A DNA stretch of 5,261 bases from Anaerolineales bacterium. GTDB lineage: Bacteria; Chloroflexota; Anaerolineae; Anaerolineales; DRMV01. The notes beneath the pieces were generated by a model that was not told where the DNA came from, did no database searches, and worked only from the letters and a program-made list of their open reading frames with translations. The DNA lies in assembly GCA_027026295.1 (NCBI GenBank), contig JALVOR010000046.1, forward strand, positions 1,855 through 7,115, written 5' to 3'. Below, in pieces: positions 4,560 to 5,261 of the stretch. Within the stretch, counting starts at the first letter, position 1. Every line of letters begins with the position of its first letter. The position numbers were made by a program, and so were the translations under genes.

Positions 4560-5261
4560 TGCCGTGGTTGTCGCCCAGCGTTTACAGCAAACGGCGCTGG
4601 AAGCCGAGCGCGATCTGCGCCTGGCGTTAGAGGGGCAATTGCGCCTGTACCGTGCGCTGCTGGAAGATATCGCGCACCGCGCCGGCCTTGCCGAGCAACT
4701 GGACGCCCTGCGCCATGACGACCCCACCATCCCGAAGGGATGGGGGCCGGCTCAATGGCGCACCTTTTTTGAAAGCGCGCTGCCGCAAGCCGGGCAGGGC
4801 AGGCAATGGGGGGAAGGGAAAAGGGGCGCAAACACGAGAGAACTTAATGCAGCCCGGCAGGAAATTGAGCGATTGCGGCGGCAGGTTACCGACCTGCAAG
4901 CCGAACTGAAAAAAGCGCGCCGCGAGCGCGATAAGGCGCAGGCGCACAACCAAAAGCCTCAACCGAAGCCCAAACCCGAACCAAAACCCGCCGCCAGCGG
5001 GCAACCTGCGCCCTCCGCGTCTGCCCCAATACAAGGGCTTTATCAAACCTGGGCGCAGATGGTCGCCGAGTTGAAACTGCCTTCCCGGTCTGCTGTGCCG
5101 ATAGCCCAACGGGATTTGTTCCCCGCGAATGCCAACCAGCGCAAGCGCCAGGCGCAAATCCTGTTTGCGGTGGCTGTGCTTGGGTTGAGCATTCGCCCTG
5201 AAATTGCCCCGCTGGTTGCCCAGGCAAACAACCTGAAACCCCGCAGCGGCCGCGTCCGCAG
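4552..5261 (+). CDS. Unrecognised coiled-coil protein, 3'-truncated by the window edge
   Basis: An uninterrupted frame of 236 codons runs from the ATG at 4552 off the right end. GGAGAGG lies 7 nt upstream, within the previous gene, and the genes overlap by 8 nt. An N-terminal helical region (about 1-55) is followed by a short segment with three Trp and paired Phe (about 59-80). A clear coiled coil comes next (about 95-131), with heptad positions at L98, A101, I105, L108, V112, L115, L119, A122 and A129. A Lys/Pro/Gln-rich linker (about 133-159) is followed by a further domain (160-236 and beyond) with a hydrophobic helix near 202-215. The layout suggests an oligomeric cytoplasmic or membrane-associated scaffold with a flexible linker. 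A six-G run at 4808-4813 is a spot for frameshift or sequencing error, but codon patterns on both sides agree with one frame. No family is recognised. Confidence 0.7.
   Translation, partial: MSDAVVVAQRLQQTALEAERDLRLALEGQLRLYRALLEDIAHRAGLAEQLDALRHDDPTIPKGWGPAQWRTFFESALPQAGQGRQWGEGKRGANTRELNAARQEIERLRRQVTDLQAELKKARRERDKAQAHNQKPQPKPKPEPKPAASGQPAPSASAPIQGLYQTWAQMVAELKLPSRSAVPIAQRDLFPANANQRKRQAQILFAVAVLGLSIRPEIAPLVAQANNLKPRSGRVR

Noticed and set aside
4808..4813. Six-G run as a programmed frameshift site in the coiled-coil gene
   Set aside because: The same frame carries plausible protein before and after the run, and no stimulatory structure or slippery heptamer is evident.
4086..5231. Minus-strand frames opposite the last two genes, and a + strand frame at 4652-4909
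   Set aside because: The overlapping + strand frames from 4128 and 4552 have good ribosome-binding sites, a membrane helix and a regular coiled coil, so the others are shadows.

Overview
The window is a densely packed, GC-rich bacterial locus in which every gene lies on the + strand. It encodes part of a Tad/Flp-type (type IVb-like) pilus or type IVc secretion machine. In order it holds the C-terminal part of a secreted cysteine-containing beta-domain protein (1-465), two inner-membrane platform proteins of the TadB/TadC type (473-1381 and 1378-2277), and a minimal A24-family prepilin peptidase of the TadV/CpaA type (2280-2702). A short Flp-like pilin (2769-2933), a TadE-like pseudopilin (2945-3349) and a second TadE/TadG-like pseudopilin (3349-3807) follow. 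The last three genes are a 47-residue membrane peptide with a pilin-like N-terminus (3919-4062), an unrecognised single-pass membrane protein (4128-4559) and an unrecognised coiled-coil protein that runs off the right edge (4552-5261).

The first four genes are joined by overlaps or near-zero spacing and end at a strong intrinsic terminator (2701-2732). A textbook-perfect sigma70 promoter, TTGACA-17 bp-TATAAT, lies inside the last codons of the peptidase gene (2640-2668). It is upstream of that terminator and of the pilin genes. Transcripts from it should therefore meet the terminator about 25 nt after initiation, which suggests attenuation, a short RNA, or readthrough control of the pilin operon.

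The likely division of labour is as follows. The peptidase processes the pilin and pseudopilins, the TadB/TadC pair forms the membrane platform, and an ATPase (TadA), not in this window, would power assembly. The pilin and the TadE-like protein share an unusual processing region in which the usual glycine before the cleavage site is replaced by arginine. Two hairpin-rich gaps (3808-3918 and 4063-4127) flank the 47-residue gene and separate the pilin block from the two unknown genes.

The host cannot be fixed from sequence alone. Strong Shine-Dalgarno sites, a canonical sigma70 promoter and high GC indicate a bacterium. A Chloroflexota-like or other secretin-lacking lineage is possible but is only a guess. 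No tRNA, rRNA, CRISPR array, transposase or integrase is visible.
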